Shown piece after piece: positions 53,821 to 63,141 of a DNA stretch of 64,000 nt. The DNA comes from Pseudoalteromonas luteoviolacea (GTDB lineage: Bacteria; Pseudomonadota; Gammaproteobacteria; Enterobacterales; Alteromonadaceae). Made by a program: the position numbers and the translations under genes. The notes under the pieces are model-generated. The model was not told the origin of the DNA. It did no database searches and was given only the letters and a program-made list of their open reading frames with translations. Numbering within the stretch: the stretch's first letter is position 1; the number at the start of each line of letters is the position of its first letter. The stretch is from NCBI RefSeq assembly GCF_018100925.1, contig NZ_JAGJEH010000013.1, positions 1 to 64,000 of the forward strand, given 5' to 3'.

Positions 53821-55419
53821 ATGCGTATCGAATATACTCCTTGGCCAGCTGAGCTGGCCGAACAATACCGCGCCAAGGGTTATTGGCAAGATAAGCCTCT
53901 GACGAGCATTTTGTCTGAGCAACTCAATACCAATAGCCAAGGCATTGCCGTCGCTGATGGGCAACGTCAGCTAAGCTATGCTGAGCTAAATACTTATAGT
54001 GACAACCTTGCTGGTTACCTCAACCAACAAGGCCTGCAACAAGGCGACACCGCCATTGTGCAATTGCCAAACTGCCTCGAGTTTTACATCACTTATTTTG
54101 CTCTGTTAAAGCTGGGCGTCGCACCTGTTTGTGCACTATTCAACCATCAGCGCACTGAACTGCAAAGTTACTGTGAGATCTTGCAACCCAAAGCCATGAT
54201 CGTTTCTTCCGCGCACGCTTTATTCACGGATGAACAATTTACTCAAGCGTTGTTTAATCGCTTCGGCTGTTTAAACAACATCATCATAGATCACAGTAAA
54301 GGCAATAGTGAATTAAAACAGGGCTATCTCAATAAACACGCTTTTACAGCACCAGATCTCAACCCTGAAGAAGTCGCTTTTTTTCAACTTTCAGGCGGCA
54401 GTACAGGTACACCCAAGCTGATCCCGCGTACACATAACGACTACCTCTATTCAGTGGTTGCAAGTAAAGACATCTGTGAACTCGATGGTGATACACGCTA
54501 CTTGTGTGCCCTGCCTGCACCTCATAACTTCCCTTTGAGTTCACCAGGCGCACTGGGCGTATTTATTGCGGGTGGTACCGTGATCTTAGCCAGTGATCCC
54601 AGTCCTGCGGTGTGTTTTGGCCTAATTGAGCACTATGCCATTACTCATACGGCACTTGTGCCGCCAGCGCTGCAATTGTGGTTACAGCATGCGCCTGCTA
54701 GTCAACATGATCTAAATAGCTTGCAAGTGATCCAAGTAGGCGGTGCAAAGCTCAGCCGCAGTGTTGCTGAGCAGGTGACACCGGTTTTAGGCTGTCAGTT
54801 ACAGCAAGTTTTTGGCATGGCCGAGGGCCTCGTTAATTACACCCGCTACAACGATGATCCCGAGCTAATTCTCACGACACAAGGCCGACCTATCAGCGAA
54901 CTTGATGAGATTAAAATTGTTGATGAACACGGACAAGAGGTTGCACAAGGAGAGTCAGGCCGCCTAATGACGCGTGGTCCCTATACTTTCCGAGGTTATT
55001 ATAAGTCGCCAACTCACAACGCCTCAGCATTCGACGATGCTGGATTTTACAGCTCAGGTGACATTGTTAAGCAATTGCCCTCAGGGCATTTAGTCGTTGA
55101 AGGGCGAGATAAAGATCAAATTAACCGCGGTGGTGAGAAGATCGCCGCTGAAGAAGTTGAGAACCATTTACTTGGCCACGAACACATTCAACAAGTCGCA
55201 ATTGTCTCTATGCCTGATGACACATTAGGTGAAAAGAGTTGTGCATTTGTCGTGGCAGATCAGGATATTAAACTGACTACCCTGATCTTACGAAAATACC
55301 TACGTCAGCTTGGTATTGCCGACTATAAAGTGCCCGATAAATTTAAATTTGTAACCCAACTACCGTTAACCGCCGTAGGCAAAGTCGATAAAAAAGCCTT
55401 GCGTGCCACGTTCGAATAA
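53821..55419 (+). CDS. entE: 2,3-dihydroxybenzoate-AMP ligase
   Basis: Stand-alone adenylation enzyme that activates DHB with ATP and loads it onto the EntB carrier domain. The 532-aa protein (E. coli EntE 536) has the phosphate-binding loop FQLSGGSTGTPKLIPRTH, ALPAPHNFPLSSPG, QVFGMAEGLVNYTR, YSSGDIVKQLPSGHLVVEGR and the C-terminal catalytic Lys in TAVGKVDKKAL. The aryl-acid-specific features HNFPLSSPG and FGMAEGL are those of DHB/salicylate ligases. It starts 4 bases after entC. Confidence 0.96.
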   Translation: MRIEYTPWPAELAEQYRAKGYWQDKPLTSILSEQLNTNSQGIAVADGQRQLSYAELNTYSDNLAGYLNQQGLQQGDTAIVQLPNCLEFYITYFALLKLGVAPVCALFNHQRTELQSYCEILQPKAMIVSSAHALFTDEQFTQALFNRFGCLNNIIIDHSKGNSELKQGYLNKHAFTAPDLNPEEVAFFQLSGGSTGTPKLIPRTHNDYLYSVVASKDICELDGDTRYLCALPAPHNFPLSSPGALGVFIAGGTVILASDPSPAVCFGLIEHYAITHTALVPPALQLWLQHAPASQHDLNSLQVIQVGGAKLSRSVAEQVTPVLGCQLQQVFGMAEGLVNYTRYNDDPELILTTQGRPISELDEIKIVDEHGQEVAQGESGRLMTRGPYTFRGYYKSPTHNASAFDDAGFYSSGDIVKQLPSGHLVVEGRDKDQINRGGEKIAAEEVENHLLGHEHIQQVAIVSMPDDTLGEKSCAFVVADQDIKLTTLILRKYLRQLGIADYKVPDKFKFVTQLPLTAVGKVDKKALRATFE

Positions 55420-55430
55420 CAGAGAAAACC

Positions 55431-56297
55431 ATGAGCATTCCAAAGTTAAACCACTATCCGTTACCACGCGACGCTGAGCTGCCAGAAAACCGAGTTGATT
55501 GGCAACTTGATTCAAACCGCGCCGCTTTGTTGATCCATGATGTACAACATTACTTTGTTGGTTTTTATGGCGAAGATAACCCGTTGATCAATTCAATGAT
55601 CCGAAATATCCAAGCGCTAAAAGCTTACTGTTATGAACACAATATCCCTGTTTATTACACCGCACAGCCAATCAAACAAGGCAAACATGAACGCGGCCTG
55701 CTCTCTGATATGTGGGGTCCTGGATTACAAGATCCAGCACAACAGCCGATCGTTGACGCACTGGCGCCGACTGACAAAGATGTGGTTTTAACTAAGTGGC
55801 GCTATAGTGCATTTCAAAAGTGCGATTTCGAGCAGCAACTTCGTGAACAACAGCGAGATCAGCTGGTGATTGTTGGGATCTATGGTCATATCGGCGTGAT
55901 GACCACTGCAGTCGATGCCTTTATGCGTGACATAGAACCATTTTTGGTCGCCGATGCCATTGCGGACTTTAGCAAAGAAGAGCATATGATGGCGCTCAAC
56001 TTTGTTGCCAAACGCTGTGGTAAAGTAGTTTCAATGTCAGAGATCCTTGGCACACAAACTCAAGATCTAACCTCTTTTGCAGGGCTCAAGGCACACATAT
56101 TGACGCTGATCGAGTGTGAAGAGGAGGAGTTTGACGAACACGAAAGCTTGATCGATTACGGCTTAGATTCTGTCCAAGTGATGAACTTGATCTCCCTCTG
56201 GCAACAGCAAGGGATCGAAACCAACTTTATCGAGCTAGCTCAGATCCCGACGCTTGCAGCTTGGGTAGAATTACTTGAAGAGCGTAAGGAAGACTAA
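55431..56297 (+). CDS. entB: Isochorismatase - aryl carrier protein
   Basis: Bifunctional 288-aa protein. Residues about 1-205 are isochorismatase (LLIHDVQHYFVGFY, YTAQPIKQGKHERGLLSDMWG, TKWRYSAFQ, VIVGIYGHIGVMTTAVDAFM), which forms 2,3-dihydro-2,3-DHB. Residues about 215-288 are the aryl carrier domain, with the pantetheine-bearing Ser in SLIDYGLDSVQVMNLI. It receives DHB from EntE. It starts 11 bases after entE and overlaps the next gene by one base. Confidence 0.96.
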   Translation: MSIPKLNHYPLPRDAELPENRVDWQLDSNRAALLIHDVQHYFVGFYGEDNPLINSMIRNIQALKAYCYEHNIPVYYTAQPIKQGKHERGLLSDMWGPGLQDPAQQPIVDALAPTDKDVVLTKWRYSAFQKCDFEQQLREQQRDQLVIVGIYGHIGVMTTAVDAFMRDIEPFLVADAIADFSKEEHMMALNFVAKRCGKVVSMSEILGTQTQDLTSFAGLKAHILTLIECEEEEFDEHESLIDYGLDSVQVMNLISLWQQQGIETNFIELAQIPTLAAWVELLEERKED

Positions 56298-57604
56298 TGA
56301 CTCTGCCACTAACTGATTCGCAGCACGCCATGTGGTTGCTGCATACCATCAGTGGTCGAGGTGAGCTATTCAATGTTGCCGAGTGCCTAGAATTTAAAGG
56401 TAAAATTTCGGCAAGTTGGCTGCAACAATCGTTGCAGCACGTATGGCAGGCAAGCGATATGCTTGCTTGTCGCTTTATCAGCGATGACAACTATACTCCT
56501 AAGCTCCATACCGACAGCACTGTTGTAAAAATTCTTGTTCAAGATCTCGAGCAAGATCCAGAAAATGTACTGGCGTTTGCACAAAACTTTGCCAAGCCCT
56601 ATTTAGCAAAACCATTTGATTTCAATACAGAAGCACTCATGAAGTTGTTTCTGCTGCGTGGCCCAGAACAAGATTACCTCATCATTGTCGCTCATCACCT
56701 ATTATTGGATGGCTATGGGTTTGGTTTGTTCTCGCAATCACTCAACCGCTGTTACAACGCCTTAAGTAAAGGCAAATCGTTACCTAAATTACGCTTTACA
56801 CAGCAACAGCAGCTCCTTGAATTGCATCAAAGCGACGACTACCTTGCACAGCAGAAAAAAGCACAAACCACATTAAATCAATGGCTTGATGATATACCTA
56901 AGGCCCTCACCTACAGCACTTCCAAAGCCGATGTCTCTGAGCCAAATCACCGCCTCACCACGACTTTTTCGCAGTCAGTGTGGCACACCATTCAATCTGC
57001 CGCCCAAGTAACGCACACCACCAGCAGTGAGATTTTACTCGCCGCCATTGCTGCAACCTTGGTTGCACAGCATCAGCAATACCATGTGACGCTCGGATTG
57101 GTCATGATGAATCGCCAAGCAATGCCCGAGCTAAACAGTCCCTGCGTGCAAAGCAATGTGTTGCCTCTACCGCTGCAATTGGATGAGGATGCTGACTTAA
57201 GCACGGTGGCTATACTCATTAACCAACAGATCAAAGCATTGAAGCAAGTGCAAAGCTATCGGGTTGAATCACTCAAGCGCGACCGTCAGAAGCAAGGTAA
57301 GTCCCTATCGATCATCGGACCCACGATTAACTTATTGCCTTTTGCCAGCAGCCCGAAATATGCAGGGGTTGACACGTGCAGCCATATTTTAAGCGCAGGT
57401 ACCACCGATGACATTATGTTGCAAATTCACCTCCTCGGCGATGCGCCCGCTACCATAGACTTTGACAGCAATACCGCGCGTTATGACATAGCGGCAGTAG
57501 AGTCAATTCAAGAGCGCATATTTAGTGCCGCAAAATTGTGGGCAACTCAGCCTAAATTATCTCTAAAATCGCTCTGCGAGCAACTTTGTCAGAACACGGT
57601 ATAA
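56297..57604 (+). CDS. Free-standing NRPS condensation protein (VibH-like amide synthase)
   Basis: 435-aa protein that is a single condensation domain. The catalytic HHLLLDG is at residues 133-139, and IIGPTINLLPFASSP corresponds to the late C-domain motif. No adenylation or carrier domain is attached. This is the architecture of VibH of Vibrio cholerae, which joins carrier-bound DHB to a free diamine in vibriobactin synthesis. By position after entB (TAATG overlap) it should take DHB from the EntB carrier domain and pass it to an amine. The amine is unknown; a free polyamine is most likely by analogy. This is the component that sets the cluster apart from enterobactin. Confidence 0.9.
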   Translation: MTLPLTDSQHAMWLLHTISGRGELFNVAECLEFKGKISASWLQQSLQHVWQASDMLACRFISDDNYTPKLHTDSTVVKILVQDLEQDPENVLAFAQNFAKPYLAKPFDFNTEALMKLFLLRGPEQDYLIIVAHHLLLDGYGFGLFSQSLNRCYNALSKGKSLPKLRFTQQQQLLELHQSDDYLAQQKKAQTTLNQWLDDIPKALTYSTSKADVSEPNHRLTTTFSQSVWHTIQSAAQVTHTTSSEILLAAIAATLVAQHQQYHVTLGLVMMNRQAMPELNSPCVQSNVLPLPLQLDEDADLSTVAILINQQIKALKQVQSYRVESLKRDRQKQGKSLSIIGPTINLLPFASSPKYAGVDTCSHILSAGTTDDIMLQIHLLGDAPATIDFDSNTARYDIAAVESIQERIFSAAKLWATQPKLSLKSLCEQLCQNTV

Positions 57605-57614
57605 GGCGCTATTT

Positions 57615-58379
57615 ATGGATTATCAACAGTCATTATCCCGTGAATATGATCAGCAAATCGTCTGGGTAACAGGTGCAGGGCAAGGCATTGGATTGGCAGT
57701 CGCAGAACAATTTGCAGCCTTGGGGGCAAAAGTGATTGGCTTTGACCGCCAATTTACCGATACCAGCATGCTCTATAAGCACGTCGTGTGTGATTTATCA
57801 CACCCTGAGCAACTCATGCCAGTACTTAACGAGCTGATCCAACATGGGCTTGCACCCTATAACCTAATCTACGTCGCCGGCGTATTGGAAATGGGGGAAC
57901 TAGATACACTCGACTTCCAGCAGTGGCAACATTGCCACAACGTCAATGCAGCCAGTCTGTTTGTATTTATTCAGCAGTGCGGTGCACACTTCAAGCAAGT
58001 TGGTCGCGGCAGCCTAGTCACGGTTGGCTCCAATGCAGCCAGTACACCACGTCAGCAAATGGCCGCCTACTGCGCTTCTAAAGCTGCTGCAACGCAGCTT
58101 ACGCTCACCGCAGGAATTGAGTGGGCAAATTACGGTATCCGCTGTAACGTCATCGCGCCCGGCTCTACTTTGACTCCGATGCAAACTGGCATGTGGCAAG
58201 ATGATCAAGGTGCACAGCGCGTGATAGACGGATTTTCAGAGCAATATAAATTGGGGATTCCACTGAGAAAGATTGCCACCCCAGAGGAGGTCGCCAGCAG
58301 TGTCGTATTCCTCGCCTCTAACGTATCTTCGCACACCACAATGCAGGTTCTTACCATTGATGGTGGCGCCACTTTTTGA
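57615..58379 (+). CDS. entA: 2,3-dihydro-2,3-dihydroxybenzoate dehydrogenase
   Basis: NAD-dependent short-chain dehydrogenase that makes DHB, the last step of the aryl branch. The 254-aa protein has TGAGQGIGLAVAEQFAALG, the catalytic Tyr-x-x-x-Lys in AAYCASKAAATQLTL, VGSNAAS and a PGSTLTPMQTGMW lid. The length is near E. coli EntA (248). It is the last gene of the operon, 10 bp after the condensation gene, followed by a terminator. Confidence 0.95.
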   Translation: MDYQQSLSREYDQQIVWVTGAGQGIGLAVAEQFAALGAKVIGFDRQFTDTSMLYKHVVCDLSHPEQLMPVLNELIQHGLAPYNLIYVAGVLEMGELDTLDFQQWQHCHNVNAASLFVFIQQCGAHFKQVGRGSLVTVGSNAASTPRQQMAAYCASKAAATQLTLTAGIEWANYGIRCNVIAPGSTLTPMQTGMWQDDQGAQRVIDGFSEQYKLGIPLRKIATPEEVASSVVFLASNVSSHTTMQVLTIDGGATF

Positions 58380-58390
58380 CCACACTAACC

Positions 58391-58422
58391 AAAGCCACCT
58401 CCCCTTAGCGGGTGGCTTTTTT
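58391..58422 (+). terminator. Terminator of the entC-E-B-condensation-A operon
   Basis: A stem AAAGCCACC (58391-58399) / GGTGGCTTT (58411-58419) with an 11-base loop is followed by a T-run on the plus strand, 12 bases after the entA stop. Confidence 0.85.
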
Positions 58423-58495
58423 CTCATTTATCTTGCTAACTAGCTTTAATCTCTAATTACGCTCAAAACACTTTGCATCAGGCTTCTGTAGTCCA

Positions 58496-58523
58496 CAAAA
58501 AAGCCCCACATTTGTGAGGCTTT
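58496..58523 (-). terminator. Terminator of the TonB receptor gene
   Basis: A 10-bp stem (58500-58509 with 58514-58523, one G-U wobble on the minus strand) is followed by a run of seven U residues (58496-58502), 50 bases beyond the receptor stop. Confidence 0.8.
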
Positions 58524-58572
58524 GTGCTGCGAATATACACATAAAGTGCCCGAGAGCACTTCATATCGCGTA

Positions 58573-60660
58573 TTAGAACGTATAAGTCACTTGCGCAGAG
58601 AAATTGCGAGGGTCGCCTGGGCGAACTGAAATAAAGGCAATTTTCGCATCGTATTCTTTGTCAAACAGGTTATGAATATTGAATTTAGCACTCAATGATT
58701 CATTAAACTCATAATAGGCCGAGAAGCCAGCCAGAACATGCGAATCTACCGGTACGTATTCGTACGGACCTAAACCAATAAAGCCCTCACGCTCACCAGC
58801 ATAATTGATGTAGCCACCTACTCTCAGATTATCAAACTCATAAAAAGTACTGAAACTTGCGATTTTGTCAGGTACGACACGTGATACACGACCCGCTAGT
58901 TCATTCGGATTCGTTACATCGGTGTCAGAGAATGATAAAGATGCGAACCACTGATCAGTAACATAGCCAGACACTTCAACTTCATAACCTTCAGATTCAA
59001 TGCCACTTTGACCAATATAGTACACATTGCCATCAGAGTGCTTGCCAGCAACAACACCATAATTTTCTTGAGTAATATTGAAATAAGCTAAATCCAAGCT
59101 CAACGTATTATCAGTATTAGAATATCTAAAGCCTATTTCTTTGTTCTCACCTCTGAGCGGATCTAACAAAGCACCTTCTTTATTATACTGTTGAGGTTGG
59201 TCAAAAATATCTGTATAGCTTGCATAAACAACTGTTTGCTCGTTTATCTTATATACACCGCCATAGTATAAGCTTGTATCAGAGAACGTTTCGTCTGTAA
59301 CTGTACCGTTATTAGAACTGTATGAATCAATATCTTTGCGATTTGCACCCAACAGCATGTTGAAGTTATCTAGCAATTGAAGATTAAGTGCAACACGCGC
59401 GCTTTGTGAACCAATCTCAGCGCTGCGCACTTGCGGCTGTGCATAGTTATAATCAGGCTTTGCCGGTTTTGGCTCTGGCGATTCACTTCTATGCTCAGCG
59501 GCTAAATTTCCAGTCACTCTAGAAAGCGGTCTGAACGTATGACCCAATTCTTCAAAGTTGGTATCCGCTAGGGTAAAGTTAACTGTATGAGTTTGGCCAA
59601 ATAAATCAAACTGACCATTCACACCAAGCTCTGCACGGTCTGTTTCAAAATCAGAATCAGTTTCGTAGGTAAATAGTGCATAATCACCAGTAGGAGCTGG
59701 GTGCCAATCTAGGCCAGCGTACACTTTCTGTTCATCGAGATTTGAATGGTGCAACTTAGCCACGACAGACCAATCATCATTTACTTCATATCGCAGTTCA
59801 CCCGTTAGGTTTTCTTGTGTTGAGTCTTGGGTGCCCCAATCAGGGTAAATGTTGGCTTCAATACCAATTTGAATAGGGTCGCCATTAGCAAATTGCAGTG
59901 GCAAACCATCTGATTTAGCACTTTGACCATCATCTTGATAACTTGCAAAAACAGATACTTGTAACGCATCGGTGATATCTGCACTTAGTGTTGTATAGAA
60001 GGTCTTGCGGTCGGCATTGTAGCGATCAACAAATGAGTCCGTATCTTCTAATGCAACAACGGCACGCGCACGCACTGAGCCACTGTCAGTCAATGTGGTA
60101 TTAAAATCCGCCTCAGTTCGCATCTTATCCCATGAACCATACTCTGCTGTAACATAACCACCGGTGCCATTATATGCACGCTTTTGAACTAGGTTAACAG
60201 TACCAGAAGGTTGACCAACTTCTTGTAGCATACCTGTTGAACCGCGGATCACTTCCACCGTTTCAAATATACTGGTATCTAACAGAGTTGCTTGTAGAGG
60301 ACGAGCAGCAGTGCCCATACCATCGATCAAGAAGCGATTCATTTCGAAACCACGAGCGAAGACAAAGCGCTCACGGCTATCTAATGACGTCTCTGAGTAT
60401 ACACCGGCACTGTGAGTAAGAGCGTCGCCAATAGAGTTAATATCATGAAAATCCATGAACTCACGGTCAATCACGGAGATTGACTGCGGCGTATCGCCGA
60501 TTGCAAGTGGCAGTCCAGTTGCCCCTACATCGCGGTGGTGTTTACCAACCACCTCAATTCGTTCCATATCTAATTTAGCATCGTCTGCTAATACTACTGA
60601 AGAACTACTTGCTAGTAGTCCAATACACACCGCTTTTGCAATCATAGAATATTGCTTCAT
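58573..60660 (-). CDS. TonB-dependent siderophore receptor
   Basis: 695-aa outer membrane receptor for a ferric siderophore. A signal peptide (cleavage after VVLA, about residue 25) is followed by a TonB-box-like MERIEVVG. A plug domain has TPQSISVIDREFMDFHD and FLIDGMG...SIFETVEVIRGSTGML. A long beta barrel ends with HNLFDKEYDAK and the final Phe. The layout resembles FpvA/FhuE-class receptors, without the FpvA signalling extension. Convergent with the DHB operon, it is the likely importer of the siderophore made here. A weak Fur-like site lies upstream. Confidence 0.94.
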   Translation of the reverse strand: MKQYSMIAKAVCIGLLASSSSVVLADDAKLDMERIEVVGKHHRDVGATGLPLAIGDTPQSISVIDREFMDFHDINSIGDALTHSAGVYSETSLDSRERFVFARGFEMNRFLIDGMGTAARPLQATLLDTSIFETVEVIRGSTGMLQEVGQPSGTVNLVQKRAYNGTGGYVTAEYGSWDKMRTEADFNTTLTDSGSVRARAVVALEDTDSFVDRYNADRKTFYTTLSADITDALQVSVFASYQDDGQSAKSDGLPLQFANGDPIQIGIEANIYPDWGTQDSTQENLTGELRYEVNDDWSVVAKLHHSNLDEQKVYAGLDWHPAPTGDYALFTYETDSDFETDRAELGVNGQFDLFGQTHTVNFTLADTNFEELGHTFRPLSRVTGNLAAEHRSESPEPKPAKPDYNYAQPQVRSAEIGSQSARVALNLQLLDNFNMLLGANRKDIDSYSSNNGTVTDETFSDTSLYYGGVYKINEQTVVYASYTDIFDQPQQYNKEGALLDPLRGENKEIGFRYSNTDNTLSLDLAYFNITQENYGVVAGKHSDGNVYYIGQSGIESEGYEVEVSGYVTDQWFASLSFSDTDVTNPNELAGRVSRVVPDKIASFSTFYEFDNLRVGGYINYAGEREGFIGLGPYEYVPVDSHVLAGFSAYYEFNESLSAKFNIHNLFDKEYDAKIAFISVRPGDPRNFSAQVTYTF

Positions 60661-60752
60661 ACGCCGTTTGACTCCCTTATCCTAGTCGAGATAAAAAATG
60701 CTGATTTACTCAAGGGCAGACGAAGCAATACTAAAAAAATTTAGCGAGTTTG

Positions 60753-60767
60753 TGTCATTTATTATTA
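60753..60767 (-). promoter_or_regulatory. Weak Fur-like site upstream of the receptor
   Basis: The minus-strand TAATAATAAATGACA matches the 7-1-7 Fur motif TGATAATNATTATCA at 10 of 14 informative positions. It lies about 95 bases before the receptor ATG in a very AT-rich stretch, where chance matches are common. Confidence 0.3.
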
Positions 60768-60863
60768 CAAAAATACCGTTCACACAATAAGTGCATAAAT
60801 ATCAATTATTTACAGTTTTTAAATATTTATGACAATATTTATATTGCTGATATTTATCAGAAT

Positions 60864-61139
60864 TTAGCGAATTAAGTTTATGCTAAATAATAAAATAAAC
60901 AGCCCAACCATGGGCGTTAAATACTTGGCAGTAAGCAGACAGATAGCCCTGTAATTAGCTTGCATTGAAAAGTGAAATGCCACACCTGCAATCACGATAA
61001 TACTCATTAGTTCAGTGACCGTGATCACGGTATGAAAATCCAAACCAAATAAATCTAGGCTCAACCATATCCCGCCGCGTACCAGTAGCCAGCCAACACA
61101 TAGTCCAAATAAAACAGCAACATTTAATACTCGCATCAC
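60864..61139 (-). CDS. Small inner membrane protein of the PepSY operon
   Basis: 91-aa protein with three hydrophobic segments (about residues 4-24, 41-60 and 66-88). It overlaps the end of the DUF3325-like gene by 4 bases, so it is the third gene of a PepSY-DUF3325 unit. Iron-receptor neighbourhoods often include such small helical proteins. The family is not recognised with certainty (a DUF3649-like role is possible), and the function is unknown. Confidence 0.7.
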   Translation of the reverse strand: MMRVLNVAVLFGLCVGWLLVRGGIWLSLDLFGLDFHTVITVTELMSIIVIAGVAFHFSMQANYRAICLLTAKYLTPMVGLFILLFSINLIR

Positions 61140-61444
61140 ATTACTCCACCAAAAGCAGCTAAAATGAGTAATATCAGTATTGGGGCTGTACCGCGGTGAT
61201 GGCCCACCATTACCACTAAAGGCAAACCAATGCTCAACGCAAAAAACACCAAAAATAGTGCTGCGATCAGACCTAATTCAACGTAATAAAAAATACCCAG
61301 CGCAATGACACTCATTGTTAAAATACGCGAAGACCTTACATAGTCGGAAATCTGTACAATTCCGGCTGTTTTGCCATAAGGCCAATACTTAGAATTCGCA
61401 AACAGCACCAACCCTATCAGTAAAAAACTAAGCAAGGCGATCAT
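61136..61444 (-). CDS. DUF3325-like small membrane protein
   Basis: 102-aa protein starting at ATG 61442-61444 (MIALLSFLLIGLVLFANSKYW), with GGAG 8 bases upstream. A TTG at 61462 opens the frame six codons earlier but lacks support. It has three membrane helices with a short basic loop (SKYWPYGKTAG), as in DUF3325 proteins found beside PepSY genes in iron-uptake loci. It overlaps the PepSY gene by 17 bases and the next gene by 4, so translation is coupled. Confidence 0.75.
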   Translation of the reverse strand: MIALLSFLLIGLVLFANSKYWPYGKTAGIVQISDYVRSSRILTMSVIALGIFYYVELGLIAALFLVFFALSIGLPLVVMVGHHRGTAPILILLILAAFGGVM

Positions 61445-62960
61445 TAGCAGGCTCCAAGTCAATTGTGCGTTTTTTCACTTTGTCTGTGACTCGCACCACA
61501 ATCGTTGCTAATCCAAAGCTCAAACCGGACAGCGCAATAAATGCGATATTCGCGGTGAGCAAATCTTTATGAACAAAGCTATAAATCTCGTGCCCTAGCA
61601 GCAGGCGTATCACATCAATACAAGGTAAGATTAAAAACAACACACCGGCTATCTGTAATACCATATGGGCAGACTCTTTTGCCTGCTTAAAGTAACACGT
61701 CAATAAACCGCAGCCGAGCAAGCTGACAATCACAATCAACTGATTTGCCAGCACAGTTAACGGCTCGCCTTGGCTAAATAGTCGAGTACAAACCAAGAGT
61801 AATGCAATTGCTAGTAATGCACCGCAGGTCCCTGCTTCTAGGCAAGCGCGCTGTAATCGAAATAAACCTTGTCCAGCACGTTTGGGCTCTCTAATGGCCA
61901 ACCAGTACAAATTACCAATTAGCATGGCTGCAATCGCCATCAAAGACAGAATGAAATACAGCAAGTGTGAGGACTTGCCGAGTAAATGTCCTTCATGCAA
62001 CTGAATCATGATGTTATAGACATCATTGACAGGTGATCGATATGGTTCATAAAGTAAGTTGCCATGCACATCATAAAAGGCAGTGACAAACTCAAAACTG
62101 CGATCTGATTCGCCGCTAACACGCAATCGGATCCAAGGACCAGGGTAAATATCAAAGCGTGCAATCCGCATGTCAGGATATGCCTGTTGATAGTCAGAGA
62201 TCACTTGATTGATACGCTCTGCGCTCAGTTTAGCATCCATATCATAATTGTCCGGTTTACGTGGAAAGCCCAATTCATCCCAATAGTTTTCACCGCTTTT
62301 ATCAGCATATTTATGATATATCGGCGCATTTATCTCATAACCGACATTAAATAAGGCGCTGCTCCATCCGTACATCAACATAAACAGCAGCACACCCAGG
62401 CCTAATAACACATGGCTGTCTTTAAACACATCGCGAGATTTCCCATTGGCGCGATATTGATGAAACTTCTTTACCAAATCACGCCAGCGGATCCAAATGC
62501 CGCTAATGGTTACCATAATCAAGAAAATACAGGCTAACGCTATGATATCTGTGCCAATATGCGTCATAAAATTAATATGCCAAAAATACAGAAAATCTGC
62601 CGCAGCTTGCTGTTGCGCACTGTCTTGACCAAAAAGCTGTTGAGTTTGATTGTTATAGAGCAGACGATCGTCGTGGCCAATGTAAATTTGAAATAAGTGA
62701 TGGTGCTGAGGGTCGGTTGTTAAGGTAATCCGTTGCTCGGCAAAACTAGGAATTTTTGCCATCATATCAGTGACTGCGCTTTGCCAAGACATATCACGCT
62801 CAACGTGTTGATCTTGATGCCATGCAAATTGCCAGTTTAACAATTGCCCTCGGAAAAAAAGTAAGCTACCACAGACAAAAATAATAGTGAGAATACAGGC
62901 GCTGATTGCCCCTAAAACGGAATGCTGTTTGGTTAGCCGGGTTAGCGTTTTTTTATCCAT
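61428..62960 (-). CDS. PepSY-TM protein of a siderophore locus
   Basis: 510-aa inner membrane protein with PepSY-associated transmembrane regions. The N-terminal helix is LGAISACILTIIFVCGSLLFF, followed by a periplasmic PepSY-like stretch, paired helices near residues 140-155 and 190-210, a second periplasmic domain and four C-terminal helices. The ILIMVTISGIWIRWRDLVKKFHQYR and MIQLHEGHLLGK segments, with conserved His, are typical of family members related to ferric-siderophore reductases such as FoxB/PiuB. It probably reduces or releases iron from the imported siderophore; this role is inferred from family and place. Confidence 0.88.
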   Translation of the reverse strand: MDKKTLTRLTKQHSVLGAISACILTIIFVCGSLLFFRGQLLNWQFAWHQDQHVERDMSWQSAVTDMMAKIPSFAEQRITLTTDPQHHHLFQIYIGHDDRLLYNNQTQQLFGQDSAQQQAAADFLYFWHINFMTHIGTDIIALACIFLIMVTISGIWIRWRDLVKKFHQYRANGKSRDVFKDSHVLLGLGVLLFMLMYGWSSALFNVGYEINAPIYHKYADKSGENYWDELGFPRKPDNYDMDAKLSAERINQVISDYQQAYPDMRIARFDIYPGPWIRLRVSGESDRSFEFVTAFYDVHGNLLYEPYRSPVNDVYNIMIQLHEGHLLGKSSHLLYFILSLMAIAAMLIGNLYWLAIREPKRAGQGLFRLQRACLEAGTCGALLAIALLLVCTRLFSQGEPLTVLANQLIVIVSLLGCGLLTCYFKQAKESAHMVLQIAGVLFLILPCIDVIRLLLGHEIYSFVHKDLLTANIAFIALSGLSFGLATIVVRVTDKVKKRTIDLEPANDRLA

Positions 62961-63084
62961 AAACTCCCTCCTGTTTATTTCAGGCTGTCCACTTAAATTC
63001 GGTTTTTGACAGCCAAAACCACACCATCAGGCAGGACGAGAAGCGTTGATAAAAATTTAGAAAAATAAGACAAAAAGCATTAAA

Positions 63085-63111
63085 AGGGGCGTTTGTTACC
63101 CAAACGCCCCT
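63085..63111 (-). terminator. Terminator of the NRPS gene
   Basis: A perfect 11-bp stem AGGGGCGTTTG (63085-63095) / CAAACGCCCCT (63101-63111) with a 5-base loop is followed by a minus-strand U-run, 30 bases beyond the NRPS stop. It separates the NRPS gene from the PepSY operon, which therefore needs its own promoter. Confidence 0.9.
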
Positions 63112-63141
63112 ATAAACCAGCCTATTTTTCGACGGATAGCG

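Noticed and set aside
60847..60861. Palindrome CTGATATTTATCAG next to the small membrane protein stop as a Fur box
   Set aside because: The half-sites are only two bases apart, not the spacing of a Fur motif, and it lies downstream of a gene rather than before one; more likely a weak hairpin or chance in AT-rich DNA.
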